A stretch of 64,000 nucleotides of DNA from a virus. Below are positions 27,819 through 36,332 of this stretch, piece after piece. Under the pieces are notes generated by a model, which did no database searches, was not told the DNA's origin, and saw only the letters and a program-made list of their open reading frames with translations. The position numbers and the translations under genes are program-made. Location of the stretch: IMG/VR virus record IMGVR_UViG_3300047564_005910, positions 48,317 through 112,316 of that record. One strand, given 5' to 3'. The first letter of the stretch is position 1. Each line of letters starts with the position of its first letter.

Positions 27819-28180
27819 TCTAGAACGCTTTCTGCAATAGTTTTAAGACTTTTATCTATAGATAGTATAGCGTTTTTTATGTCAGTATCTACTAAAGTTT
27901 GAGATACTGCGCTAGTTTGTACAGGTTGTACAGGCTGTGGCTGCACAGGGGTAGGTTCTGGTAGCGGGTAGAGTTGCTCAGCAAGACGATTTTGCTCTTC
28001 TATTATTCGAGCTTGTTTTTGTTGTTGAATTTGTTTAACACCAACTAAAAAGTCTTGAGGGTTAATTCTTGTTGCAGGACCGTTACTGGATTGCTGTACA
28101 GTATATTGATCTACTTCTTTTAAAGTACTTCCTGCTAATTTAGCAACCATAGCGGCTGCAAGTTGTTCGTCAAATGTCAT
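27803..28180 (-). CDS. Unknown protein between folE and the clamp
   Basis: 125 residues: an N-terminal helical part (residues 1-30), a Gln-rich helix (about 45-70), a Pro/Gln/Val linker (about 73-92) and a C-terminal helix (about 98-125). No family recognised. The end overlaps the gp45 start, so the two are probably translationally coupled; it starts 8 bases after folE. Confidence 0.5.
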   Translation of the reverse strand: MTFDEQLAAAMVAKLAGSTLKEVDQYTVQQSSNGPATRINPQDFLVGVKQIQQQKQARIIEEQNRLAEQLYPLPEPTPVQPQPVQPVQTSAVSQTLVDTDIKNAILSIDKSLKTIAESVLEWIKK

Positions 28181-28188
28181 AATTTAAT

Positions 28189-28842
28189 TTAGGCTTTTTT
28201 ATCTTGTTGTGCAAATTCTACAAATTTATAAAACTCAGCACGAGATTGATCGCTTTTATCTAAAAACGCCCCTGACATTCTTGCAGTCCTCATAGTACTG
28301 TCATGCTTAATACCGCGATTCGAACAACAGGTATGATTAGCTTCTATTAATACAGCAACTCCTTTATTCTTTTCGCAGACTTGATCAATATACTGATGAA
28401 TCTGCATTGTAAGATTTTCTTGGACTTGAGGTCTACGTGAAAACCAATCAACGATACGGTTTAGTTTAGACAAACCAATAACCTTACCCGTCTTTGAAGG
28501 AATATAAGCAACGTGTGCTACCCCCATAAACGGTGCGTGGTGATGGGAGCACATCGATACTACCTTAATATTATTTTGACAGACCATACCATCATAACCA
28601 TCTACATTAGCAAAAGCTGTTACTTTGGGCGGAGCAGTATAACACCCCATCGCTAAATCTGTAACAAACGCCTTAGCTACACGACGAGGCGTATCGGCAC
28701 TATTCGGGTCATTACGCCAATCGAAGCCGAGAGCGTCTAAATATTGTTCGTATGCCTGAGCTCCCCTTGATATTAATTCTTCTGTTTCTTCTGGTGTATG
28801 AACTATATTATGATTAGCGTATTGTAGTTTTTTTCTAGACAT
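28189..28842 (-). CDS. folE: GTP cyclohydrolase I, first step of 7-deazaguanine synthesis
   Basis: Converts GTP to dihydroneopterin triphosphate. 217 residues, as in bacterial FolE. Zinc ligands are visible as C98 and H101 (MCSHHHAP) and C172 (HTCCSNRG), at the same spacings as E. coli C110, H113, C181, and the active-site [10 protein letters not shown] block is intact (about 125-134). In this phage its product most likely feeds QueD and QueE (58.5-59.9 kb) for deazaguanine rather than folate, because no folate genes are seen. It lies between gp32 and the clamp, so it is made with the replication proteins. Confidence 0.95.
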   Translation of the reverse strand: MSRKKLQYANHNIVHTPEETEELISRGAQAYEQYLDALGFDWRNDPNSADTPRRVAKAFVTDLAMGCYTAPPKVTAFANVDGYDGMVCQNNIKVVSMCSHHHAPFMGVAHVAYIPSKTGKVIGLSKLNRIVDWFSRRPQVQENLTMQIHQYIDQVCEKNKGVAVLIEANHTCCSNRGIKHDSTMRTARMSGAFLDKSDQSRAEFYKFVEFAQQDKKA

Positions 28843-28845
28843 ATA

Positions 28846-29763
28846 TTAAAGAGAAGCTAAAAGTTCTTTGAGTTTTGCGTCAGTGTCATCAGTAGCTGGT
28901 TTATCTTCAGCTATTTCAGTTTTCGAAATAGCGGGTTCTGCAGTTGATGAACTCTTAATACCTTCAAATATATTTTGGAGTGCTTCGTCTTTAGTTGGCT
29001 TACTAATAGGGGTAATGAGTTCTTCATCATTATCATCTTCAGTATTAACGTCTTGTACACAGAAGAAGTGCTGTTCAAGCATTCTTTGAAGTTCAGCCTG
29101 AGTCTTTGGCTTAAAAAACTTATCAAGCTGATGTACACTGCTATAAATCGTATCTAATTTTTTAGCATCTAAGCCTTCAATCGTTGAAGGAGAAGTAAAT
29201 TTAGAAGATGTGTATGTTGGCAGCCCACCTTTACCTAGTCCGCTGGCAGCACGGGCTTCGCACTTAATTCTTAAGTTACATCCATTAGCTAGATCAAAGA
29301 TCTTGACACCAAACTCTTCGGCATCATCTCCGTCAATTGCACTATTGATAATTTTAGCTAATTCCCGGCCATAGCGAATAATTTTAACCTTACCTTCATT
29401 TTCAGGATTAGTAGGATCGGAAATAACATAAGCGTTTACTAACCAGCTTTCTTTACGAGCAATAGGCTTTACCTTTTCTTTTTCTTCAGCGCTGCCAGTT
29501 CTAAAGTTTTTAATAACATGAGAGTCAATCGGGCAAGATTCTCCGTAAGTAGTCGGACACAAGCACGTAACAAACTGACCTGTGCAAAAACTGTTCCAAC
29601 TATGGTGATAGTAATGGTACAAGGTACGAGCTGGTGCGTCAACATTAGGTACAAGACGAACAATGTAAGTCTTACCTGTTTCAAATTTCATTACGTCCTT
29701 AAACGGACTTTCTGATTTAGTGGATAGAGATGCTTTAATTTCGTTAAAGATATTTTTATTCAT
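28846..29763 (-). CDS. 32: Single-stranded DNA-binding protein gp32
   Basis: 305 residues (T4 gp32: 301). The N-terminal 20 residues form a basic, LAST-like end (KASLSTKSES) for cooperative binding, and the C-terminus is acidic, as needed for contacts with partner proteins. The T4 zinc ligands H64, C77, C87 line up with H54, C67, C77; the fourth position is D80 instead of Cys, but C60 and C69 are close by and might substitute. It precedes folE by 3 bases and follows gp59. Confidence 0.9.
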   Translation of the reverse strand: MNKNIFNEIKASLSTKSESPFKDVMKFETGKTYIVRLVPNVDAPARTLYHYYHHSWNSFCTGQFVTCLCPTTYGESCPIDSHVIKNFRTGSAEEKEKVKPIARKESWLVNAYVISDPTNPENEGKVKIIRYGRELAKIINSAIDGDDAEEFGVKIFDLANGCNLRIKCEARAASGLGKGGLPTYTSSKFTSPSTIEGLDAKKLDTIYSSVHQLDKFFKPKTQAELQRMLEQHFFCVQDVNTEDDNDEELITPISKPTKDEALQNIFEGIKSSSTAEPAISKTEIAEDKPATDDTDAKLKELLASL

Positions 29764-29775
29764 ATTGTTGTTATA

Positions 29776-30441
29776 TTATACTTTGTATTTTTTAGAGTTC
29801 AACTCTCGATCTACAAATAGTTTAACCTTTATAAACGCTTCCTTAAGGAATGGTCTTAGTATTTTGCTACTCATATAACGAGTTCTGTATTCTAAAAAAT
29901 TTGTTCCAAAATTACCTAGTAAGAGTTCTTTTTCTTCGCTCGGTATATCTTGTATTATAGAGTAAATGTTAGGAAACTCCATCATTGTATAAGCATTTAT
30001 TTTTCCGTGTTTAAAATGGTACGTCCATTCCGGTTCTAAATTACTTGCTCTAAAAGTTGAGTAGTCTTCGAAGTTTATTTTATTATCCAAACAAAACTTT
30101 GTAACAACACTTAATGACTCTTTTACGTTATTGAGTTGTGTGTCAGGTTGCGTTTCTATTAACTGTTTTTTATAGATTGTATATGTTTTTACAGCGCGAA
30201 GAGAAGCAAAATACGTTAAATCAAAATATTGAACATCAGTATATAGTTTATAAGGCGCAGAAAAATATATCTGCATATCAACGTCCTTATTACGTGTAAA
30301 AAAATTGTATAGACGTTTTAAAGATAGAGCCTTACTTGGCTCTAGGTTACTAAAATCATTTTTAAGCTTAAAAGGTTTATTGCGGAGGGAACGAGAAACT
30401 GCTAGGTGAGTGTTATATATGCGTTTTTCAAGTTCGGTCAT
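29776..30441 (-). CDS. 59: Replicative helicase loader gp59
   Basis: 221 residues against 217 in T4. The helical composition, the basic patches and the order gp59-gp32 match the T4 arrangement, and segments such as YNFFTRNKDVDMQIYF (about 46-61) fit the family. It binds forks and gp32-coated DNA and loads gp41. It overlaps the preceding 105-residue gene by 14 bases and ends 12 bases before gp32. Confidence 0.8.
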   Translation of the reverse strand: MTELEKRIYNTHLAVSRSLRNKPFKLKNDFSNLEPSKALSLKRLYNFFTRNKDVDMQIYFSAPYKLYTDVQYFDLTYFASLRAVKTYTIYKKQLIETQPDTQLNNVKESLSVVTKFCLDNKINFEDYSTFRASNLEPEWTYHFKHGKINAYTMMEFPNIYSIIQDIPSEEKELLLGNFGTNFLEYRTRYMSSKILRPFLKEAFIKVKLFVDRELNSKKYKV

Positions 30442-30745
30442 TTTTAAGTGATTTCTTAAATAGTCTTTTTGTATTCTTTGATTTTATAAGGGAAGGATAA
30501 AAATGCAATAAATTTAATAAAGATTCTTTTTCACTACTGGTACCTGTTATTTCAACAAACAGCTGTCTTAGAGATAGACTTTCTAAAACTGATGTAAAAA
30601 GAAAAACAGGGTTTATTTTTTTATTATTAATAATACTTAAAAACGAACCAAAGTTTAAAATGTTTAAAGCTACTTCTTTGTTGTAGAGCTGTCTTATAGG
30701 ATCACTTTGCTCTAGAGCATTTAGTACTACTTTATCATTAAGCAT
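30428..30745 (-). CDS. Unknown small helical protein between gp41 and gp59
   Basis: 105 residues, helical, with a hydrophobic first half (ILNFGSFLSIINNKK) and a very basic C-terminal end (KNTKRLFKKSLKND). T4 has the late co-activator gp33 next to gp59, and the size fits (T4 gp33: 112), but no sequence likeness or C-terminal clamp-binding peptide was seen. It might also replace another small replication factor. The end overlaps gp59 by 14 bases. Confidence 0.5.
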   Translation of the reverse strand: MLNDKVVLNALEQSDPIRQLYNKEVALNILNFGSFLSIINNKKINPVFLFTSVLESLSLRQLFVEITGTSSEKESLLNLLHFYPSLIKSKNTKRLFKKSLKNDRT

Positions 30746-30776
30746 ATAAGTTAATTACTTATATACTGAGCTATAA

Positions 30777-32135
30777 TCAAGTATTATTTTTAGTGCCTAA
30801 TTTTTCTAAAGTTGTTTCAGCCTCGTTAATAGTTTTTTCAGAATTTTCAGACGAAAAGTAATCAGGGTTAGTTTCGGTAAGAGTTAGTGTCTCGTATTTT
30901 ACTTTAAATGCACAACTACCGTAGTTAACACCAAAACGATTTTTCTGCATACCTAAATGTATAATACCTAGTTCTTTATCTTCTTCTTCTTGCCACAACG
31001 AACAAATAACGTCACATGTTGCGGCTAAGCCAATACTTTCAGAAATACTTTCCATACCAGGATTCGCTGAATTGAACGCTGGTCTATTAACCTGACTGGC
31101 TGTGACAAACGGTATATTAAACTTAAATGAAAGTGCTCGTAACTGCTCAGCAACTTCTTTTACTGATTCATACGAGTTTAAATTTTTTGTCGAAGGCTTT
31201 AAAAGATTTATATAGTCAATAACAACAATCTCAGGCTTAAAACCCTTACGGGTTAGCTTGGTTATATAACTATCGATGTTTCTTACTGAAACAGTTTTTG
31301 GTGGGTATTCTTTTATAACTAGCTTACTTTCAATTTGTTTCCTTATATGACCGACCTGCTGTTTGAGCTCTTCTGTATAAAGCTTTAATTGGTTATGAGG
31401 TATTTGTGTAAGTTGGGTACTAATACGCTTAGCGTACATAAACTCTGACATCTCTAAAGAGATTAACAAAGTGTTGCGGTTACCCATTACCATATTTGCA
31501 GCTATATTACCCAATACAATACTTTTACCGATATTAACCTGACCAACAAAGCAGGTTAATGTTTTCGGGTAAAGGCCTCCCTCTAACTTTTCGTCTAAAA
31601 ATTTCCAGTTAGTAGGTATCGGGTTATATACAGTTAGTAACTCTCTAATGTGTTCTTCAACATTATCAAAGTACCAATGACCCATGTCTTCAACTAAGTT
31701 AATGCTATAAGCTTTTTCAAACTTTGTAAGTGTCTCTGCAATATCAGCCTTACCCTGAGAGTATTTTTCAGCTGTATCAACAATAATTTTATATAAACTT
31801 CTTTCTTTTAAGAAGAGCTCTGTGTTAGCTATTAACTCTTCTTTGTTAAAATTAGTATCGAATTGTTTAAATGCATTTGCAACACTGTTAAAAGCGTTTT
31901 TTTCTTCTTCAGTTGTTAACCGTGTCTTAACTTCTGTTAAGGTTGGACAGCTACCTCTCTCATTAAAAAATGAAACAATGGTCCCTAACACCGTTTTAAC
32001 CTCTTTATTAGTAAAGAAATTAATATCTATGTGTTCAATAATTGAGGATAGATACTCCTGGCTTAAGAGTGAATTAAACAAGATTACATACTCGTAGTAA
32101 TCTAAATCCAGCTTAGAGGTGTTTGTAGACATCAA
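30777..32135 (-). CDS. 41: Replicative DNA helicase gp41 (DnaB family)
   Basis: 452 residues (T4 gp41: 475). N-terminal helical domain, then a RecA-like ATPase with Walker A GQVNIGKS (about 197-204), Walker B VIDYINLL (about 290-297) and the ASQVNRP motif near 333. It unwinds the fork 5' to 3' and recruits primase gp61. The start codon overlaps the uvsX stop by 4 bases (ATGA type), so the two are co-translated. Confidence 0.92.
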   Translation of the reverse strand: MMSTNTSKLDLDYYEYVILFNSLLSQEYLSSIIEHIDINFFTNKEVKTVLGTIVSFFNERGSCPTLTEVKTRLTTEEEKNAFNSVANAFKQFDTNFNKEELIANTELFLKERSLYKIIVDTAEKYSQGKADIAETLTKFEKAYSINLVEDMGHWYFDNVEEHIRELLTVYNPIPTNWKFLDEKLEGGLYPKTLTCFVGQVNIGKSIVLGNIAANMVMGNRNTLLISLEMSEFMYAKRISTQLTQIPHNQLKLYTEELKQQVGHIRKQIESKLVIKEYPPKTVSVRNIDSYITKLTRKGFKPEIVVIDYINLLKPSTKNLNSYESVKEVAEQLRALSFKFNIPFVTASQVNRPAFNSANPGMESISESIGLAATCDVICSLWQEEEDKELGIIHLGMQKNRFGVNYGSCAFKVKYETLTLTETNPDYFSSENSEKTINEAETTLEKLGTKNNT

Positions 32136-33241
32136 TCGTCGATTTTATCGACTTCTTCTTCAAGTTCAACAGTATTGCTACCACCGTAAGAAAGTTTTTC
32201 TTGTAAAACGTTTTCTAGCTCAGGCATAATCTGTTCCCAGAGAGCGGCATCTTTTTCAATATTTTTCCGATACCCAATACTTTTACCTTGGAAGCTATAA
32301 GTTCTACCTTCTTGTTTAATAACGTCAAACGCAAGAGCAATATCAAACAAACCGGTATGTTTGTCTAAGCCTGATTTAAAGTTTAAATAAAGCTCAGTTT
32401 TTAAGAAGCTAGGTATAAAACGATTTTTTACCGTTAGTGCGCCAAGAGTTACCCCTGTAATATTATGCGCAATAGCAATACCTTCTTCTTCAGGATTCTC
32501 AGAAGCTTTTTCGTTCTTGGTACTAAGTTGTACTAAAATCGATGAAAGATAAACAGGTCCTTTACCTCCTGATTGAGTCTTAACAAGAGTAGGAAACATT
32601 TCCATAGAATCATAAACGTGATTACTAAATAGAATAGGTACTCTAGCTTTTGCAGCTTTATACGTAAGTGTACGCATCATAGATTTAATAGCCTTAGCTC
32701 TTTGACCGACGTCAGATGCATCCTTACCTGCAACAGCATCTCTAATCTCTTTGCCTGACGCTAAGTTACCTAGCGAATCGATAGAGATAATAAATTTTAG
32801 TTCAGGGTTGTCAGCTTTAATAACGTTATCTAAAAACGTTACAATTTGATTACGGCAATCCTCGATGGTTTCAACAGGATAGTACTTCGTCTTAGCTGGA
32901 TCCATACCAATGTTTTCAGCTCCTTTTTTATCAACTGCAACCTCTGAATCCCAAATTACAGCTATATACCCTTTCTTTTGAGCATTAGCCATAATTTTGT
33001 TCATTATAAGTGTTTTACCAGCCATTGACGGTCCAGAAAAACCAGTAATACGACCTGACGGTACACCTTTATGTAGGGAACCAGAAAGAATAGCATTTAA
33101 TGCGTAAGAACCTGTATCAATCCAGTCATCAGCAGTAGACAATGTACTGCTTTCTAGTATTGCGGCGTCTGGATTTAAATCGTCTACAGACTTAAAAATA
33201 TCTTTTAGTGAATCAAGTGAATTAGATGCTTTTTTACCCAT
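32132..33241 (-). CDS. uvsX: RecA-like recombinase UvsX
   Basis: 369 residues (T4 UvsX: 391). Walker A GPSMAGKT at 70-77, Walker B IISIDSLGN near 150 and a conserved SNHVYDSMEMFPT segment near 207-219 match T4-type UvsX. It forms filaments on ssDNA for strand exchange and recombination-dependent replication, with UvsY (53.4 kb) as mediator and gp32 as competitor. The acidic C-terminus (EEEVDKIDD) is typical. It overlaps gp41 by 4 bases. Confidence 0.93.
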   Translation of the reverse strand: MGKKASNSLDSLKDIFKSVDDLNPDAAILESSTLSTADDWIDTGSYALNAILSGSLHKGVPSGRITGFSGPSMAGKTLIMNKIMANAQKKGYIAVIWDSEVAVDKKGAENIGMDPAKTKYYPVETIEDCRNQIVTFLDNVIKADNPELKFIISIDSLGNLASGKEIRDAVAGKDASDVGQRAKAIKSMMRTLTYKAAKARVPILFSNHVYDSMEMFPTLVKTQSGGKGPVYLSSILVQLSTKNEKASENPEEEGIAIAHNITGVTLGALTVKNRFIPSFLKTELYLNFKSGLDKHTGLFDIALAFDVIKQEGRTYSFQGKSIGYRKNIEKDAALWEQIMPELENVLQEKLSYGGSNTVELEEEVDKIDD

Positions 33242-33281
33242 ACCAATATGATCGTTTCTTTTTTAAGAAAATCAACTTTTA

Positions 33282-33884
33282 TTAAAAATGAACAATATAA
33301 TCTATAGAATTTTCTCTAATGAAATTTTCAAAATAATTCAAATTCCAAGGATTATTTTTTCTCATATGAAAGTGCCATTCTATCGCTAAATGCTTCATGT
33401 AATTAAACGTATTGTCTAATAGCATTTTATCTAAAACTTCGCACTCTGCTCCTTCAATATCCATCTTTACATGTATATCATCTTCTTGGCTAAAATTGTT
33501 TTTAACAAAAGTAGAAAAATCAATACATTTTGTTTCCATTTCAACTTTTGGTGGCCATTCAGCCATATGATCTTTTTCTATATACGTGGGTATTAAAAAA
33601 TTTTCATGTAAGATGTTACTAGCACCACCTACCCACTTTTTTTCATACTTACAGAATTCAACATTTAATGTTCTTGATTCATTTTTATCCCAAACAGCAA
33701 CGTTATGAATTTTTATATTTGGGTGGGTGTATTTTTCCTTTAAAATATCAAAACTATTTTTATTGGGTTCAAACATGTGGACTTCAGTATCATCCAACTG
33801 AAGCCCCCAATGCTTGAAGTACAGTTCAAATCCTGAACCGATTTGCGATCCGCAATCTAAAAATACTTTTTTATTCTTCGTCAT
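33282..33884 (-). CDS. FkbM-family SAM-dependent methyltransferase
   Basis: 200 residues. A Rossmann SAM-binding start (VFLDCGSQIGSG, about residues 7-18), an acidic ribose-binding strand (MFEPNK, about 37-42) and a late DIEGAE motif (about 142-147) are the FkbM-family hallmarks. Such enzymes O-methylate sugars or small molecules. Possible targets are glycans made by the gene island at 42.9-50.4 kb, or DNA-base decoration, since it lies between uvsX and the deazaguanine cluster. The target is not shown by the sequence. It overlaps the preceding gene by 14 bases. Confidence 0.75.
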   Translation of the reverse strand: MTKNKKVFLDCGSQIGSGFELYFKHWGLQLDDTEVHMFEPNKNSFDILKEKYTHPNIKIHNVAVWDKNESRTLNVEFCKYEKKWVGGASNILHENFLIPTYIEKDHMAEWPPKVEMETKCIDFSTFVKNNFSQEDDIHVKMDIEGAECEVLDKMLLDNTFNYMKHLAIEWHFHMRKNNPWNLNYFENFIRENSIDYIVHF

Positions 33885-34257
33885 CGAAGAGTTTAACCAC
33901 GTCTTGATCTGCAGGTGCTTGGCCCGGAACAGGTTGTTCAGGCTGAGGCTGGGAAGCTAAACTCATAATTTGCTCATATTGAGCAATAATTTTAAAATCC
34001 AGAACCGGGTCTTTAACAAGAGCGATGCTGTCCTTTGTAAAGGAAACGATTACATCATCTGCTTTATCTGCTAAAAACTCTTTGAAAAAGAGAGGTAGAA
34101 TCTGAAGAGATAACTGACCTGTTTGAGGGTTTGGCTGTAAGTGAAGTACAGCTGGATCTTTTACGGTTAAGGTTTTGTCGTTTGATTCGACTTCTTGACC
34201 GATAATTGTACGGCTAACTGAGTCGAAGAACGCTACGATTTTTTTGTTGTTACTCAT
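33871..34257 (-). CDS. Small protein with Sm-like core and acidic tail
   Basis: 128 residues. The first 65 residues show an LSM-like strand order: FFDSVSRTIIGQEVES, then a short turn, LTVKDPAVLHLQ, and SLQILPLFFKEFL. Proteins of this pattern are common in marine phages and bacteria, to my memory, with no assigned function. A Pro/Gln linker leads to the acidic end KLFDDEE. It is co-transcribed between queF and the FkbM gene. RNA binding is possible but unproven. Confidence 0.5.
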   Translation of the reverse strand: MSNNKKIVAFFDSVSRTIIGQEVESNDKTLTVKDPAVLHLQPNPQTGQLSLQILPLFFKEFLADKADDVIVSFTKDSIALVKDPVLDFKIIAQYEQIMSLASQPQPEQPVPGQAPADQDVVKLFDDEE

Positions 34258-34295
34258 ATGTCTTATATATTATAAAGTTTTTTTATAAAATGCAA

Positions 34296-35243
34296 CTACT
34301 GACCCATAGCTTTTTTAGTGTAATATTTCGGGTTTACTAAAACAGGGGGTAGCATGTCAAAAGATGTAGCTCTACACGGATTAATGTCTAATGAACCACG
34401 ACGTGAGTATAGTAGAGTTACAGCACAAGAATCTACTTCAGGACATTTCATAATTTCTGTATAAAGCTTTTCAGCACAAAACTCGTGAAACTCGTTAACC
34501 TCTCTAAGAGAGACTACCTGTTTAAAAAGTGATTCAGGTTTAAGAACACAACCAAGGGTGTTAATTGAGATATAAGCGGCTCCTGTATCTTTTTGCTTTG
34601 TATGGCGGCAACGAGAGCGTAATGCATTAGTAAAGAATTTATTTGCATAAAGGGCTTTGTTTTCTTTTATACTATAACCAAAGCCCGAATAATTAACACT
34701 TTCAAATTCAAGATGATTTTTTTCTGCATTATAATCAGTAATTTCAATACTCTCAAGATCTTTATCTAAGAAAGATTGTAAATCAATATAACCTGTCATA
34801 GGGAAGATTTCATTAATCTCATCTCCTGACCTAAAAAACTTAACATCAACGGAAGTTTCTAAAGCTTTTTCGAGATCTGTCTTAACTTGTAATTCGTAAT
34901 TTTGAATAGCAGAATCAAGCGACTGGCCCATCTTACACATGTCAAAAGTATTAAGGTAAAGTTTAGCAGACTTCGATTCAACCATATACTTAGAATCGGA
35001 TGAATAGGTGTACTTTAAAGTACCAGCTATAGGTACACCGCTATTAAGAAGAAAAGTAGCTTCATGGCAGTGCCAAGTATCATACCCAACAAATTCATCC
35101 CCTTTAATACCCCATCCATCTCGAGCGAGTTTACGGGGCATCGGGTTAAGAAGAGAGGGATCAAAACGGTCAGTGTAAACAGCATAAGAGGCTGAAGACC
35201 CTAACGATTTTGAAGCGATATCGTTTAAGTTTGTTGTACTCAT
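34296..35243 (-). CDS. queF: NADPH-dependent preQ0 reductase QueF (long form)
   Basis: Reduces 7-cyano-7-deazaguanine (preQ0) to preQ1 (7-aminomethyl-7-deazaguanine). 315 residues, the two-domain E. coli type (282). The catalytic cysteine is C212 with general acid D219, at the same 7-residue spacing as E. coli C190/D197; H253-E254 match the H229/E230 pair; the binding motif VESKS (88-92) and the closing YSRRGSLDINP (279-289) are present. The start overlaps the kinase gene by 4 bases. In this phage preQ1 is the likely base inserted by the neighbouring DpdA. Confidence 0.93.
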   Translation of the reverse strand: MSTTNLNDIASKSLGSSASYAVYTDRFDPSLLNPMPRKLARDGWGIKGDEFVGYDTWHCHEATFLLNSGVPIAGTLKYTYSSDSKYMVESKSAKLYLNTFDMCKMGQSLDSAIQNYELQVKTDLEKALETSVDVKFFRSGDEINEIFPMTGYIDLQSFLDKDLESIEITDYNAEKNHLEFESVNYSGFGYSIKENKALYANKFFTNALRSRCRHTKQKDTGAAYISINTLGCVLKPESLFKQVVSLREVNEFHEFCAEKLYTEIMKCPEVDSCAVTLLYSRRGSLDINPCRATSFDMLPPVLVNPKYYTKKAMGQ

Positions 35244-35788
35244 TGTTTTAAATATTTTTCTATTGTTTTCATTCTTTGCTCAACAGAACCTTTAAGCCGA
35301 ATGACTTTTTCTTTATTCTTCGGAGAAATTTTATACGTAATTAAATCTTCGAACAGAACAATTATATCATCTCTAAATTTAAAATCCACAGAACGTTCTC
35401 CGTCATCGACTAATTTTACATCAGATGGATCTGTATAAAAAACGTAGTCTAACTTATCAAACAGTAAACTAAATACACTATTAAAAGCATGTAAAACATC
35501 TTCTTTTACCTTGCCTTGATTTACTTGATATTTTGTATAAACATAACCATCTAAAATACAACGATCAAGCATTAAATTTTCTTCCGGTTTAAGATGATTC
35601 TTAATATGTTCAGCTAAAATGTATAGTTGAGTTTCTGTACCGCCAATCTCATTAATCTTTACATCATACGTCCGGCGAACATACCTCGTAACCTCATCAA
35701 CAAACTTATAATCTTTATAAGTCTCTTTGCACTTATTTAGTAAGGTAGTTTTACCTGTACTCTGAGCACCTGTAAATGAAACTCTCAT
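35240..35788 (-). CDS. P-loop kinase/ATPase (AAA_28, NadR-kinase-like) in the deazaguanine cluster
   Basis: 182 residues. Walker A GAQSTGKTT (7-15), a D/E pair in FVDEVTRYVRR (about 34-44) and a second-domain motif DRCILDGYVY (about 89-98). This is the AAA_28 layout, related to the kinase part of NadR. The second P-loop protein at 59875-60504 carries the matching motif DRCVIDNIVY, so the two are probable paralogues. It lies between the formyltransferase and QueF, with overlap on the QueF side. The substrate is unknown; a nucleoside, NAD-type precursor or modified base are options. Confidence 0.7.
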   Translation of the reverse strand: MRVSFTGAQSTGKTTLLNKCKETYKDYKFVDEVTRYVRRTYDVKINEIGGTETQLYILAEHIKNHLKPEENLMLDRCILDGYVYTKYQVNQGKVKEDVLHAFNSVFSLLFDKLDYVFYTDPSDVKLVDDGERSVDFKFRDDIIVLFEDLITYKISPKNKEKVIRLKGSVEQRMKTIEKYLKQ

Positions 35789-35795
35789 ATCTTTA

Positions 35796-36332
35796 TTATA
35801 GTCTATATCTTAAAAAATCAACCCATAATTCAGAAGCAGCTTTATGAGTTTTAGTAAAAATTTCATCAAGAGTATTGTTTTTTATATCAACAATATTTTG
35901 TGCTAGTATTGGCCCAGCATCTAATTCAGCAATACATTTGTGTATAGTGTTACCTGAGTATTTCAATTTTTCTTCAAAAGTACGAACTTGCGGGTCTTTA
36001 CCCTTTAGGTGAGGGTACGTAACTAAAGGGGCTGGATGCAAATTATATATTTCGTACAAGTCACATATTTCAGGTGGTATGATACGTAACCAACCGTGTA
36101 GTGTTACAAGAGATCTACTAGGTATAACATTTTTATATTCTTCTACTGTTGGTTTTTTTGGTAGCCAAATAAACTTGTCATGAAATTCATCAAATAATTC
36201 GGGTTTAATTTCTAAAAATTTATCTTTAGTTTTATTTGTAATAATAAAATCAGGTACCCGGTTAAGAGTTTTTATTAAATTAAAGATTTCAGAACCTGTT
36301 TGACTAAACAGTGTTACCCAAGGTCTTTTCAT
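35796..36332 (-). CDS. dpdN: Formyltransferase of the PurN/Fmt fold, candidate dPreQ1 formyltransferase (DpdN-like)
   Basis: 178 residues, the size of a lone formyl-transferase domain. The catalytic set of 10-formyl-THF transferases is visible: N97-L-H99-P (like N106 and H108 of E. coli PurN), a G-K-D-P loop at 111-114, H131 and D138 in ELDAGPI (like D144). It overlaps the dpdA start by 4 bases and follows directly on its transcript. A formyltransferase family (DpdN) has been predicted to turn preQ1 in DNA into fdPreQ1; fold, residues and neighbours fit that, but the equivalence is inferred. Alternatives are a sugar or tRNA formyltransferase. Confidence 0.7.
   Translation of the reverse strand: MKRPWVTLFSQTGSEIFNLIKTLNRVPDFIITNKTKDKFLEIKPELFDEFHDKFIWLPKKPTVEEYKNVIPSRSLVTLHGWLRIIPPEICDLYEIYNLHPAPLVTYPHLKGKDPQVRTFEEKLKYSGNTIHKCIAELDAGPILAQNIVDIKNNTLDEIFTKTHKAASELWVDFLRYRL

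Noticed and set aside
30428-30745. Assignment as T4 gp33 late co-activator
   Set aside because: Size and position fit, but no sequence likeness or clamp-binding C-terminus was seen; left unknown.
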